Below are positions 13,855-27,353 of a DNA stretch of 64,000 nt, one piece after another; within the stretch, counting starts at the first letter, position 1, and every line of letters begins with the position of its first letter. Where the stretch lies: the NCBI RefSeq assembly GCF_030463565.1, contig NC_134644.1, positions 132,243,388 through 132,307,387 on the forward strand. The letters run 5' to 3'. This DNA comes from Pelecanus crispus (taxonomy: Eukaryota; Chordata; Aves; Pelecaniformes; Pelecanidae). The position numbers and the translations under genes were made by a program. The notes below the pieces were generated by a model. The model saw only the letters and a program-made list of their open reading frames with translations, was not told the origin of the DNA and made no database searches.

Positions 13855-13939
13855 GGGCAGGTCTAGATTGAGGGCAGGTCTAGGTTTTGGGCAGGCCTAT
13901 GTTTAGGGCAAGTCTAGGTTTAGGGCAGGCCTAGGTTTC
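13855..13939. repeat. 17-bp minisatellite, five units
   Basis: Five units of the form GGGCAGGTCTAGGTTTA are arranged head to tail at 13,855, 13,872, 13,889, 13,906 and 13,923, each with one to four changes. Unit junctions create a TTTAGGG-like string. The array directly follows the CpG island and precedes a CR1 copy. Confidence 0.85.
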
Positions 13940-14084
13940 AGGCAGGGCTGTGGCCTCTCCTGCCCTCTGTGATTCCTGGAGCAGCTGGTGAGCTGAAGGA
14001 AGATCCAGCCGACAGTTCTGTATGGCAAGTGGGACAGTGTGTGGGAGAGAAACTCGGGTACCAGGTTGCAAACAGGTGAGGGGA

Positions 14085-14415
14085 TACCCTTGGCGTACGT
14101 ACTACTTGAAAGGAGGTTGTAGTGAGGTGGGTGTTGGTCTCTTCTCCCAAGTAGATAACGATAGGACAAGAGGAAATGGGCTCAAGCTGCGCCAGGGGAG
14201 GTTTAGATTGGATATTAGGAAAAATTTCTTCATGGAAAGAGTGGTCAAGCATTGGAACAGGCTGCCCAGAGAGGTGATGGAGACACCATCCCTGGAAGAG
14301 TTCAAAAAACAGGTAGACGTGGCACTTTGGGACATAGTTTAGTGGGCATGGTGGTGTTGGGTTGATGATTGGAATAATGATCTTAGAGGTCCCTTCCAAT
14401 CTCAATGATTCCTAG
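14085..14415 (+). mobile_element. CR1 LINE 3' fragment, 5'-truncated
   Basis: This is sense-orientation CR1 3' sequence: 'gaaaggaggttgtagtgagg', 'ggtctcttctccc', 'ttggatattaggaaaaattt', 'ggaacaggctgcccagagag', 'ccatccctggaagagttcaa', then 'gatcttagaggtcccttcc' at the 3' end. It is truncated at the 5' end like most CR1 copies. The open frames across it are remnants with no function. Confidence 0.92.
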
Positions 14416-14469
14416 TTTTTAGTTTCATTATAAATGATCCAGCCACCAAGCCAGGAGGTGTGGGGTTGT

Positions 14470-14577
14470 TACTCTACCCTTAATTGGTTTAGTGGTGGAC
14501 TTGGTAATGTTAGGTTAATGACTGGACTGCATGATCTTAAAGGTCTTTTCCAACCTAAACGATTCTATGATTCTATG
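14470..14577 (+). mobile_element. Second CR1 3' end in tandem
   Basis: A separate CR1 terminus in the same orientation contains 'ttggtttagtggtggacttg', 'gatcttaaaggtcttttcc' and the terminal octamers ATTCTATG ATTCTATG. Its sequence type matches the 44.3-44.7 kb copy better than its immediate neighbour, so it is an independent insertion. Confidence 0.88.
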
Positions 14578-17500
14578 TGTGTGTGATGTGGCGTTATTGC
14601 CAATGCCGTTGCGGCAGAGCACCCTCTGAAGTTTAGCGTATAGGCACCTGCCTATAGGTACGTGTAGCTGAGTGAGTTAGCTCATGTCCTAGTGCTCGGC
14701 TCAAAGGGACCATAATATGTTTCCTCCTTTTTGCCCACGTACCTATCACCCAAAAGAAAACTGGAGGTCACTGAAATGTATGATGACCTGTTGATCCAGC
14801 AGCCCTGGCTCACTGGCAATAATCTGCACACTTCTAGTTTTAACCCCTCCTGCTTTTTCCCCTTCAGCGTGTGGCTGGGTAGACATGGTGAGTACAGACA
14901 TCAGGATCTTTGCATCTAAGAACAAAAAACCAGAATGGGTACAGCTTGGCCATCGCTCCAGCAACAAAGTCTGAGCAATGCACGGACAGGAGGCAACCCA
15001 CCACCAAACCTGAGCCCTCTGCTCTTCAGAGCTGCAACATTGCGCTGTAAATGGAGGCAGACCACAGCAAGGGTCTCCCAAGCTTTCCCTGCCAGATTAA
15101 TCACCTTTAAATTGCTTTCAAAGTTAATTGAATTGACTTTTAATTAAATTAAATTGCTTTTCTCTTATAGTCTGGCCATGGTGCTGTCTACACCACCCCT
15201 GAGGAGTCACACCTTCAGTGAACTTACTTGAAAACTTCAGCTGGTAGCTACCTAGTACTTCTGCACTGTGGATGCCTGCAACACAAAGGTACCAAGCGAA
15301 GGAGTGAAATAAATTATTAGATTATTCTTAATATCATCAGTTGCTTTTGTTACTTCACTCTTCATCCTCAATTCCAGATCAGTAACAAATGCATGAAACG
15401 AGCACAGCCCCCCAGCACAGATCTCTCTGGGGTTCCCTGAGCAGCCCATCTCCACCCTGGAAATCAACTCTTCACTCTTGCTAATTGTCCCTATCTTTTA
15501 GGCAGTTATTTATCTATACAAGGACCTTCATTTTCTGTTCTAGGTTAGCTTAGTTTTTGTAAGTGAAAAAACAGCATTTCTAATTAATATAGAAACTTGT
15601 AAGGTACCCTAGCAATTTGCGTGATAATAAAGAGATTAAAAGTTCGGAATTTGAACACAAACTTCACATCTTCATCGGTATTTTTCCTGATGTTTGCCTT
15701 TCTGAAGTTGTAAATAAGAAATGGGAAGCAATCCTTTTAGCCAAGACCACACTCACTAAAGCTGTTTTAGAAATGGGAACTACTCATTCCTAACCTGAAG
15801 AGCATTTCTGAGAATAATATCCTGTAAAGCACGAAAATCTTTCACTTAGCATTGATCTCCATACAGAATGAGTGATGTGGGGCAGATTTTATCAGAGGGA
15901 GGTTGTTTACCTAAAATACTCATTTGAACACCTGTAGCTAATTCAATAATAATAGGAAAGACATCTGGTGTTTTAATGCTTAGGTTGCCTGCCACATTTG
16001 ACTCAGAATGTATTGTTTCCAGCTTGCCCAATTAGTACAAATTTATTAGTTATAAATAATTGCTAATCTACGAATTGAAGAAAGAAGGAATAATCCAACA
16101 TGTCAACAGCATTGTGATGTTTTAGCATTATATATAGTTATAGTATATATGTAATTTTTAATAACAGTTTAAACCTGGATATAAATTAGCTATATCCTTC
16201 CTGTCTGTTTTGTGATGAATATTAAAAGTCCAAATATTTGAACTCTTATCACTAAGAACATAGGGTGGAATTCCTTTACCCTGTTTTAGCCAATTAACTG
16301 GACATCTCAGGATAGGAAATCCATCCAAACTTCCTCATCTGCTGGTAGAAATAAATTGCTGCAAAGTGATTCATGCTATCAGAAACCGATCAGGCAATGA
16401 AATGAACAGGTTGGGTCTGCCACCTTGCTTCCAGATAACCAAAGTTAAGTGAGACAGATCACATACTTACTGCTGTGGGATCATTCAGGCGAGAAAACAC
16501 ATTTTAGTATAAATAAGCAAGTGCTGCACAGTTAGATCTTCAATTTAAATTGTGCTGCAATTCTACGTAACGTACTTCAAATTTTAATGAGCATCATCAA
16601 GAAATATTCCTTCTGCTATTTAAGCTCAGGAGACTGCTTCTATGATAGTCAGTGATGAAAAGGAAGATGTTTGTGTGCAAGCAAAGCAAACAAGCTCATG
16701 ATATTAACAGGTGAAAATTAGGAAAGACTATAATTGGTAATTAATATTCTTCATTCTGTGTTTTTGTGAGGAAAAATAGGACATCTAGGAATAAATGCCA
16801 TGGACATACTTAATACTTTATTTATTGAATCAGTTTCACCTTGACTGTTTTTACAAAAAAAAAAAAAAAAAAAATTTTTTTTTTTTAAAAAAAGCACCAG
16901 AAACCCCTGTATTTTGCCCACTTTCGGTCCAGCCAGAGAATTTTACTGTCAGGGAAGACAGCTTTGCTGCCTTTCTCAGGCTTGTGAAGCAGCATTTTTC
17001 AGAGGAGGAATCCTTGCCTCCAAACCAAAGGAACTATTTTACCTGTCCTGTTTGTGCTAAGAATGGTGGCAACCAACTTCAGACTGATCTTCCCTTTTTC
17101 TGAGTCACCTACTCCTTCCTGGGTCCCTTTTTCTCAGTCAGGATGGGAAAAGCTAACTGTGGACCAGCATTAGGCTAGGAATTTGTTGGGAATTTAGTGG
17201 TGTGGAACACTTCTAGCTTAAATGCAAATGTGTATAACTACTTCATTAGCCATTTGAGCAGACTATTTCTGTCAAGCAGTACGTAGTCTGGGGATACAGT
17301 GGTATCCAAGACCTTTCTCATGAGGCAAGACTACATATTTCTCAAAAAGACTGCAGGCTCCTGATTTTTTCCCCACATTTGTGGGGAGGCAGGAGGTCAC
17401 TGGTATCATGGACTTGGTGCCCAGCATGTTCCAGAGTACGCTGGGAGCTGCTGAATTAAACAAGATTTTCCAGGTGGTTGATACTGGCTAAGGCTAGTCC

Positions 17501-20500
17501 AATTCAAAGTGAGGAGGTCACATTCATGACTATCTGAATATAACTGGGATGATGCTGAATAAGGGAGATTTTTATAGAAGAATGCATTTTTTAATAAATC
17601 TTAAAATCAAGGGAAATGCTAAGAACCTTTTGCTTTTTGGAGCAGAGTAATCTGTGGGAACTATGGCAGGCTGAAGACCCAGACGTTCTGGCAAGAAGCA
17701 GCCATGATGTGGGCATCAGCCTTTGCCTGGCCTCCCTGTAACTGCAGGAGGCACCCAGGCGCGGGGAGCAATGGTGCCTCACACGTACCGGGCAGCCCCA
17801 TCTCCAGTGAGTAGGGAAAACCGGGAGGGCAGCCCTCTGCTATTTGATGTGACACACATTATAGGTATCCTTGCTGATACTTGGGGAATTCTGAGCAATT
17901 TCACGTGCTCTAATGTAAAGGGGGGAAGTGTGGTTGTGTGTTGGCATTTGTGAATGGTGATGGAAAATACTCCCATCGGTGTGGGGCACGAGGAGTTACC
18001 TGGTCAAGTCAAGCTCTCCAGCAGCCTCCACTGTGCTCTGGATCTCAGCATACTTCAGTAGGGGTCTGAATCCTCTTAACTTATGCAGAGAGTTTTTTGG
18101 AGGGGAGGGAAATGGCATAAACTGTTAGGTGTCTTTTAGTAGTTTTCCATGCCTTTCTTTGCTTAGATACCTGTCTGTAATGCAGAACTAGTAAATTATT
18201 CTGCCAACATCCACTCCAGATAAATCCTCTTTCTGCCAAATTCATAGCACTTTCTACCAAAATCGTTGACACGTGACTGTAATTGCTTGCTGTCCTTTTC
18301 CTTTGCTTAAAGGCATATCTCAGGGAAACAAACAAAAATGTTCTCCCATACCTGAGATTCTGCACACTGATTTGGCACAGGTGATAAAAAGAATTTTTTT
18401 TCCATGTATCTTTCTATTTTGTTGCTTTTCATTGCTCTTGTTGAGGCTTACAGTTTTAGGAAAACTGGTTAGTTCTTTCTGACTATGACAGGCTGAAATA
18501 AACATATCTGGAAACAAGTATTCCTTATAAGAAAGAGTCTTTGAAGTCTTTGCCTCTAGTAAATGGGCTTCATTTAATAGCCAGGAGAGTCTGAAAATGG
18601 ATCTTCTCATGTTTGCAATCAGTGGAATATTATTTTACTGTTACATTTTAGCAACATTTAGGTCCCAGCCAGCAAAGCTGAGGAGAAAGTGCATCTGAAG
18701 AGCAAAGCGGAGGCAGACGGCGCTCTGTCCTCAGGCTGTAGCTGTGGCGAATACCACAAGCAGAATTTTACCCTTGCTGTGCCACCCAGGCATAAGGCAG
18801 CAGCTAGGCTGAAACACTGATACCATCCTTGTTTCTAGTCACATCCCGGAAACCACAGTATTGCCAGGCACTGCTGCTGATAACACATTTGTCTAAACAT
18901 AAAGGACAAAAGCAGAAGTAAGTTTCCTGCTTTTTATTCTTTCTTGGTACTCTTTGACAATTTTGAGTCTCAGAAACCCAGCCAGAGGGGAAAACTTCAA
19001 TTTTTACATCTAATTCTGATCTTTGACCAAAGCAGCTAATCTGTTTTGCGAGCAAGCTTAGGTGAAGCAGTTTCCAAGGCACGTTAGACTATTACAGACA
19101 GAGTTTAAACGTTGTCTACAGCTTCCTTCTTGAATTAGAAAGAATCATAGTCCTGTTTGTTTAGTCCCCTTTTCCAAATGTCACAATTTAACAAAACATA
19201 ATCTTAGAAGATTTATTCTTCTAGGGAATAACAACACATAAGCAAGAAATCCCACCTTACCTGTGTGCCCCTCCTCCCTACTCCTGCAGATTTGCGCCTC
19301 CTTTTCTCTGGCTAGCCTAAGTGCCTCTTTTTACTTTCTTTGTCAGTGACCTAGAGCACTAGGGTAGCTCCAACCACACCACAGTTTAAGGCAAACTGCC
19401 TTTCAATCCCCTCTGAAGCTCTGCTTCTTCAGCAGTGCTCTTTCTGTCTGGAGGAAATACGGATAATACAAAAGAAGTATCGCAGGCATTGAAGTGTCTC
19501 CCAGTTAATTTTTAACTTGTGCATGAAAAACACAAAGGATAATTCTCTAACAAGAAAGCAAATGAACCAGAAGCAAAAATATTTCACTGAAACATAAAAA
19601 TACTAGGACAAAAAGAGGGCACATGCACTTAAGGGCTAAATATGTCCCACCTGTTTTGCATGCAGTGCTAGTTAATGTTAAATGCTTCTTCCACGTATGT
19701 CCCCAGAAAGATGACATTCCCTATTAATAGTACAAGAGAAACACAGTGCTGCAAGAGTAGTATCAAATTCTCCTAATATTAATCTTCTGTATTTCCCATT
19801 TAAATAAGTATCTGAATGCATCTATGTTGCAATAATAAAGAAGGAGCTATTTTAAAGGTATTTTGCATTTGGTGGAATACAAACTACCAAAATTAATTAA
19901 TTAGCATTAATGTAATTAGATATGATGCCATCTCCAAGCTGGAAACATGCCTTTCATTTACAAAGTGTGTGTGATGTGAACTTATCCCAACAATGCATCA
20001 GTTGCAGTTATGTGTGAAGTCACCTAAGTTTTACATTGTGATAAGTATACCACAACTCCTGAATTATGTAGGGTGTTCCCTATGTAGGAATTCTGTCTGT
20101 TGCATCTGCTGATATATAACAAACTTGTTTCTTATATTAAATAAATGATATTTCTTTTCCTGATTCTTACTTTAGTTATTGCAGTGGCTTCTGGCTGTCA
20201 TGTAAAAGTATGTGCCTTCTTTGGAAAGGAGATTATAAAAAATGAAAATTGAAGGAAATAATTAATGAAAAAGTCACAGTAAAGTCTTTGCATAGCAAGC
20301 AATCAGCTGTCATGAAATTATATGTATTAAAGAATTATATATATTAAAGAAACTCCACCAGTTTACCAGGTGGTAAACATATCTGTATAAGGGAAGCACG
20401 GTCCTATGGAACATAGCTTAAACACTGAAGGAAAACAATTTTCTTCCCATTTCCACTCCCACATGGGCCCATAGTGTGGGCGCTCACCTCTTGCGTTCGA

Positions 20501-23500
20501 AGGCATGGTTAGGATCATGGCTCTTCTCTTAATTGACAGATGTTAATTTATGTGGGGACTCTCAGATTTACCAGTTTAGCAGTTCAGGCTATTCCTTCAG
20601 CTTCCAGGGAAATGTAAGCTATAGATAATGAAGGACTTTAGATAACAAAGTAGACATCAGGTCTAGCCTGGTTTCCTACTTTAAGTTTATTTGCTGTCAA
20701 ACTCTAAGTAGCTCTCAAAGACCTTTTCAGGACTATCGCATTCTCTGGCTTCTTTCAAACTCTTCTCCTATTCTGGAGGAGTATCTATCTTTTTCCTTAT
20801 TTCCTGTTACCTCCTAGCATATCATCCCAGGCAGACTGGCAACACTGCTGGCTCTTGAACCAGCTCTACTTAGCCCACTCTATTGCAGAAATGAAAGTAT
20901 CTTTATGTGTGTAAATGTAAAAGAAGAATATATATGCTTGCATCAGCATGAAATTTGTATTTCTTTTAACTATGGGAAACAAAAAATTGAGAAAAGAAAC
21001 ATTAACTAATGTTTTGAAGAAGATGGTTTCAGCATATTTCTTAAAATTTAGTTTGTGTGGTTCAGAGAAATTTTAAGACATTTAAATCTTTTGGGGAAAC
21101 TACTTTCTGATACACATAAGATAGCGGCTACAACCATACCATTCATATTTATCCCCCCTTTTATATTTATGTACTTTGCTTTCATTATATATGTGCTCTC
21201 CTTCAACACTAGACTAAAATCCCTTGTGTCATTCTTTATAGGACAGTTGAATCTTGTGCACTTTCTGTAATGTCAAAAACTCAAGAAGCACATTAAAACA
21301 CGATAGAGCTGAAAATTACATTAGGTCTTTCCTGCTAAAAAAAAACCCAAAGGGTTTTAGAACCAAATTCATAACATCCATTTTGGATATACTCTTCTGG
21401 TGATGAATTGCCCTGAAAGCTTAGCCTTAGCAAGGCACACCGATGCAACTTGGCTGACTGTATGGTCAAAAGGAAGAGTAAAATAAACAAAAATATTTGC
21501 AGTATAGGGAGATGCCTAGAACTAACCCATGGGCAACACTGACAGCATCTGAAGAGCTACAGAGCTCTTAGTGTCTCAGAGCATGGAATTATTTCACAAA
21601 ATTTGCGTAGTTCTTAATTACCAGATAAAATGAGTTAGATAGTGGAAGATATTTGAATTTTATTCCTGGATGCTTTGTCGGTTTGTGTGTCAACATCTCT
21701 GTTGTTTGTATTGGGCTTATCACTGCTGCTACTTTACAACAGCTTTTTCTTGAAGCAGCTGAGTTTGGTAAAAAGTAAATCATTTAACACTGTAAGATAT
21801 TTATTAATGTCTTCATATGGAACTGATGATTTGCCTGTACTTCAAAAAATTTGTTTGTAAGGCCATTAATATGTAATCAAAAATGCTAATAATTTAAAAA
21901 TGCTAACATTGAAAAGATAATTTTCAATAATGACTTTTTAAGATTTGTGGGTCTTTTGACTGAGCAATTGAGAAATGGAGGAATAAAGCAATGGTTTCTG
22001 TCCTTACATCATCTTTTTGTCTCTCATGAGTGAAGAACAGGGACAGTATATTTACATATATGTTATGTCACTTATATTACTTGTTTGTGCTTCCCAGATT
22101 ACAAATGTGGATATCGGAACAGCAAACGTGTTTTCCCTGCATGTTTTCCCTGCATGTCTGAACTAGTTGTACAGGACAATTTTATGAAGAAGTACTTTTA
22201 ATCATCAGTCTGCGGCTTGATGGGATGACAAGCAATGCTTCAAGTGAAGAACTACTGCAACAGTGTAGTGAAAAAAATACCATTTGAGATTTCTGAATCT
22301 TCCCTCCATTAGATAGGAGGGCTGCCCTGCTATCTGGGGAATTCAGTTGACCCAAAGTAGGCATCTACATGATACACACCTGTAGACACAAGCTACCCAG
22401 ACTCCCTTTAATGACAACGCAACAGAGAAGGCATTCCTGTGTATGATTCATCTAAACCAGACAGCAATAAGAAATCAGGTGCACAGTGACTTAAATGGCA
22501 CCCAAAATGCATATTGAAAACATTAATGTGTTCATTTGTTAACCACATTTCTGAGAAAGAAGCAATGGAGTAGTTGACAGAGCAACTGCTAGAACGCTGC
22601 TTCCACCGAGACAATACATGTGATCAATGAACACCTGGGAAGCACGGAGTTTATGAAAGCATTGAGCAGTGCCTCATGTCTATGTGAGTCACTGCTACCT
22701 CAGGCAGTGCTGCCAGCTGAGATTAGTTAATGAAATGGATGGCCATCTGATCATTTATTTGGCTTCAGCAACAGTTCTGTGCAATGGTAAATGGCAATTA
22801 GATCTATATTCATTATTTTTTAAATTAAAACAGTCATCCTTTATTAGCAGCCTGTGGCATCCTGAAGTATCTGAAGTATTGAACAGAGGCACTGTATTGA
22901 ATGAAGAAAGAAACTAGAAAAATCCATAATAGTAATCAAGGTAGAATTTTGATCTGTTAATAACTGAGCTCTTTGGATTGATTTAGGCCTTTCTACCTCA
23001 TGAAATTATATTAAGTATTGAAAATCATAAGGTAATATAGAAAGTAAGAATGTTTTTCTAAGTATAAAAGTAAAAAGATGAAGATTCTATTTCTAGTTAG
23101 CCTGAAAAATTGTATAAACATGAAGCCTCCTTGTCCACAGCTGGTAACTGAAAAATAGGGACAGTTTATTTCTACATACTTTAAGCCACTTTCCCTATTT
23201 TCTTTGTTTCCCAGGGTAGATATGAGGATATCAGAACAGTGGGATTAAACCTTTTGGTCAAAGACAAAGGTAGTGACAGAGGATCAGGGAATTCCCTGAC
23301 TTCCACTCCCAGCCTATTCCTCCACAATTGTCCCATTGCTTGTGTGAACTGTGAACCAAACATTGTTCCACACAGAGGCTAAGAAGAAGATACAAGCTAC
23401 ACATGAATAAGATTTACTTCAAATATAGCAGAATTTAAAAATACACTTTTCACTATGAGTTAGTACATAAAACTAGCCTCAAATTGGCTTTGAGTATCTT

Positions 23501-24136
23501 GGTGTGTCTTTTTCTGAAAGCTGTCCTACTGAAATAAATTCCTTTCTTTCTCCCACTCTAACCTGTCTTGCAATAGATTCCCCAATTTCAGAAGTGCTGC
23601 TTGATAAAGCAGGAGAATAAGGTGACACTGGGAACTCCTAGTATCTAGTAAGCAACATACCTGTGTTTCAACACTAAATGAAATTAATGGGAATCTTTCC
23701 CACAGTGAGCCTCTCTCTCTTCTTCATGGTCTGGAGTTAAGGAGTCAGAGGGTGCCGTGTACCACCGAAACCACCTGAGCCCTTGCTTACGTGCTCAGAG
23801 AGTGTCACAGAGTGGCACTGAAATATCCAAGAGGTTACAGAAATTGCTGAGAAATTAAAGTTGCATGTGGTTGCCACTAAGAGTTATTTAAAGATGTTTG
23901 TTAGATTACAAGATGACCCAGCATCATTCAAATGTTTCTTTCCTCAGAATGCTTATAGAGTATGATTAAAGATCTTTATAAGATAGCTGATTCTACAACT
24001 TCCTACATAAGCAAAATATGCTCTGAAAAGGTATGTTGTACTAATGGGTATAAAACAAGAGCAAGAAATCGTATTTTATCTGACACCACAGATTATGTCT
24101 CTACTGATGCAGCAACACAGGTAGATTCAGCCCATG
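14578..24136. other. Intergenic DNA without recognised genes
   Basis: The block lies left of the decayed SDR16C exon. I searched the minus strand by eye for counterparts of SDR16C exons 2-6 and found none, though strongly decayed copies would escape notice. Small features: an A20-T12-A7 run at 16,855-16,893, a 14-bp duplication (GTTTTCCCTGCATG twice) near 22,130-22,157, and AT-rich tracts around 20.3 kb. Confidence 0.5.
16855..16893. repeat. Homopolymer palindrome A20-T12-A7
   Basis: Twenty A, twelve T and seven A follow one another without interruption. The A-T junctions are self-complementary. Such tracts are also common sites of sequencing and assembly error. Confidence 0.9.
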
Positions 24137-24330
24137 GCTAATCCTGCTAATCTGCTTGTCTCTTCTTCATCAGTTTTACAGAGAGCCAGGATTGCTCCCA
24201 AAGGAGAAAAAATGAAGATAAACTGCCCTTCAGTCCCATTTTCACCTTCAGAAATAACAGAATTTCCCCTGCAACATCATTTTTAAGTGGAGAAATTAAA
24301 AATAAGATGAACGCCTCAAAGAAGGAAAAC
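24137..24330 (-). pseudogene. Decayed first coding exon of an SDR16C paralogue
   Basis: The minus strand aligns along its length with codons ~22-85 of the intact SDR16C gene at 36.5-36.8 kb. Shared nucleotide blocks include 'aatctgcttgt' and 'ttgctcccaaaggag' on the + strand. At protein level FFEAFILFLISPLKNDVAGE matches the intact FFENFILF...FAGE region. After that point small indels shift the frame: the TGxxxGxG nucleotide-binding motif is destroyed (the frame reads EILLFLKVK instead of EIVLITGSA), and bases are missing where VLWDID should be. It lies about 3 kb downstream of the last exon of the intact gene in the same orientation, so it is the head of a tandem duplicate, not a processed copy. 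No further exons of this copy were found. Confidence 0.82.
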
Positions 24331-27124
24331 ACACATTTCTCAGGAGTTGTCAGTAACTCTGAGATACTTCTTAAGTGGCACACTATGTTTCAAAACACAA
24401 AAGGTGATTTTATATTAAAAACAGGCACGGCATCCAAGCGCTTCTTCTGAACTTAAATAGGAAGGTCTTGATTTACAGTTTTAGAATTGTGTTACAGGAT
24501 CCATCACATTTCTTTTTTGTAAAAATAAAAATTAAAATATTTTCCTGGTATTTTCATAGAAAAGAATGAGTTCCTGATTTCTAGGGCTGATAAGAAGATC
24601 TAACAGATCACTGTGAGACTTAGAAAGCATAAGCCTTACAAATTCCTTCTTGAGACAAGCAGATTAGCCAGAAGAAATGGAGCCAAAGGGTGCCCTTGGC
24701 TGAGATTGCGACAATACAGAATAAGGCTCTGCAGGGTGGCTGTACAGAGTAGGTGAAATATGGCTTAGAAAATAAAGCATTGTTTTCTTTGTATTATTCT
24801 TAATCTTCTCACATCCTGTGTATATAGATAGTAAACTTATAACTGCAATGTCAGCCGTGAGGTGGTCATATTTATTTTAAAGAAACTAAAAAAAATAAAA
24901 GGTACTGAAAGGAGAGCCCTTACAATGTGCTCTTTGGCTGCAAATATTTCATCCTGACATACCAGATTTTTAATGATGGCTAGTCCACCAAATCTTAATG
25001 TCACTAATGGGTAACTACTTCAAATGGGAGCCTCATTTTACAAAGCATTGTAAAATGTATGTCTTTCGCCTCGTGAACCCTGTTCATAAGCTCTACAGCA
25101 CAAGCAATGAAATTATGTCTTAAGCATATTCAGGCCCACAATACATTCACAAATACAATGTCATGCCAATTTGTATGGTCTCCTGTAACCACACTTAAAA
25201 CAATCATACATCTGGAGCCAAATTGCAACATTCATGCGGAATAAGGGAATCCCAATATTCAACATATTTGTTTGCAGTTGAGAAAAAGGATTGTTATTTG
25301 CAGGGAGCAATTTTGACTTTGTTCCTGGCTCATTAGTAGGAGGAAAGGCATATGGCAATTCCTAATCACCTAGAGAGCTTTTCAAAATAGAAACCAATAA
25401 ACCTTGCTTTCCAAAGAGCCAAACTTCAGATGGCTTTCTCCTTCTCTCAGCTAAAATTTTCCCAGTAATATCTACAGGGCACATTAAAGAATTTGCTGAA
25501 TGTATGTGTACTTTGAAAATACTGGGATTTTAAAAAATATTTTTTTAATTGGAGTGTGCACTCTTATAAGCATTTGCAGCTGGAAGGGAGTTTTTAAGTA
25601 TGGGGTTAGTTAAGTGCAATAAAAGTATGGTGACAAATGTGGGCAAGACATGACTGTTCAAGGTTCTCTAATTCCTTACAGTGGAGTTTTGTAAACTATG
25701 CTTTGTACATTTCCTATTCTGGTCTGCAATTTATTTATTTATTTTTAAATTAAACAAATTATGAATGTTTTATGTTAGCATTTTCTGGAAATTTGCGTGA
25801 GGATTGATTTTTGCCAATTAAGTACCAGCACATACTTTTGCATCACCGATCTTTGAACTTCTGCTATTGGGGAGCTTTTTCCTTTAGGACCTTTAAGTTG
25901 TAATTTCATTTAGAGACAGTTGAAGGAGATGCATGTGACTTCTCTCCAAATATAAGAAGAGATTTTGCCCAAGAGCCGTCCCATAATTGCTCAACGATAC
26001 ATGAGGTATTTCTCCTGTCTGTATTTCTTTTCCCATGATTTACAGCAGAGTTATGTTTCACCCTAACAAACAGCCTACCTCATTGACAAGTCAGTCTCTG
26101 AAAGCAATACAGTCCATGCAAAGTTGTTTCTTGGTCACTTAACATAATACCTATGTAATCTTAAATTTTAATTGTTTTTTTTTCAAAAATTACTCAGAAA
26201 CTGCCAAACAAAGATTTCTTGCATAGATTCCTCAGAATACTCTTAAGTCAACAATTGTCTGAGTAATTTTACTGAGGTCACTGAGACTTAAGAGAACTGT
26301 GTGGACCAGTTTGCAGGTCCAGATTCAGCTGCTGACTTCAGGGGCCTAACGTGGGACACAACACCTTAACCCGATTAGCTGGCATCAGCAGGGTGCTTCA
26401 AAGCCACGTAGGTCCCTATAGGGTCAGAGAAGGGAGTCAGATGCCTATGGACTTCACCAGTGTTCACCATGCAGCTGCTCACAGCAGATGCTCACTGTAG
26501 AGCCCATGTCTATAACATCCGACTGCTCTGTTGTAGGAACATTTTACAAAATTTATAGAGGCAATTAATTACCATATAAGTAATTTCTATAAGGGATTTG
26601 TTCCTCTCTGCTTCATCTGATTGTGGGCCTTCATCATCTTTCCCTTCTGAGTAGGCACATGATTTTTTGCTGCCACTACAGTTTTACAAATGCTCTTTCT
26701 AAGCCACAGCCTTTGATAAATGATCCGATATGAGCCTCTAGCCATGGATTAGAACCGAGGCACACACTTCCCGTGGAACTGTGTTTAGAGGAGTGTGCTG
26801 TGACTAACGAGGAGCGTGGTAAGCGGCACAGCACTGCACAAACTTTATCAGCGCTCACTGCAGTTCACTCCTCTTCAGAACACAGGCTCCCCACGCAGCT
26901 CGCCAGCCAGAGCACATCATCCCGCAGCGCCCTTCTTCATGGCAGCTTTGTGTGAACTGCAGTGCTATTTTGGCCCTGAAAGGGAAATACGTTAAATGCT
27001 TTGTGGTTTTTTTTCTTTCTGCATGAACAGTAGTGCATTTTTCCCATGCTTTGAGATTTTGCTCAGAAATTGAGAATTCAGAGTATGAAATGTAGTCAAA
27101 CATCCCTGCTTGGTGTTAATGACG
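24331..27124. other. Intergenic DNA between the SDR16C gene and the decayed copy
   Basis: No coding exon or repeat was recognised. Short open frames near 25.2 and 26.7-27.1 kb lack any family resemblance. Confidence 0.5.
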
Positions 27125-27130
27125 TTTATT
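27125..27130 (-). terminator. Likely polyadenylation signal of the SDR16C gene
   Basis: AATAAA occurs on the minus strand 224 nt beyond the stop codon, implying a 3' UTR of roughly 240 nt. It is the first canonical signal I saw after the stop. Confidence 0.55.
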
Positions 27131-27353
27131 GAGAGCTTAGATAAAAGCAGCATGCTGTCATGAAAGGAGAGAGAGAGTTGTGGCTAAAAATCAGTGATTA
27201 AAAGACAGTTACGAAGAATTAAATTACATGCTGACCAATGTCAAATATCATACAAGCAGCAAATTTTCTGTCAAAGAATAAACGTATTCAAAATTAATTT
27301 TTACTGAAAATTTTCAATTAGATAGCACTTGAGGTCTTCAGAATATTTTGGTT

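Noticed and set aside
14022-14342. 106-codon + strand frame and its antisense frames
   Set aside because: These are CR1-derived, matching the 44.3-44.7 kb copy.
18081-18610. Overlapping minus-strand frames considered as further exons of the lost SDR16C copy
   Set aside because: None contains NNAG, SxxxG, YxxxK or flanking SDR motifs.
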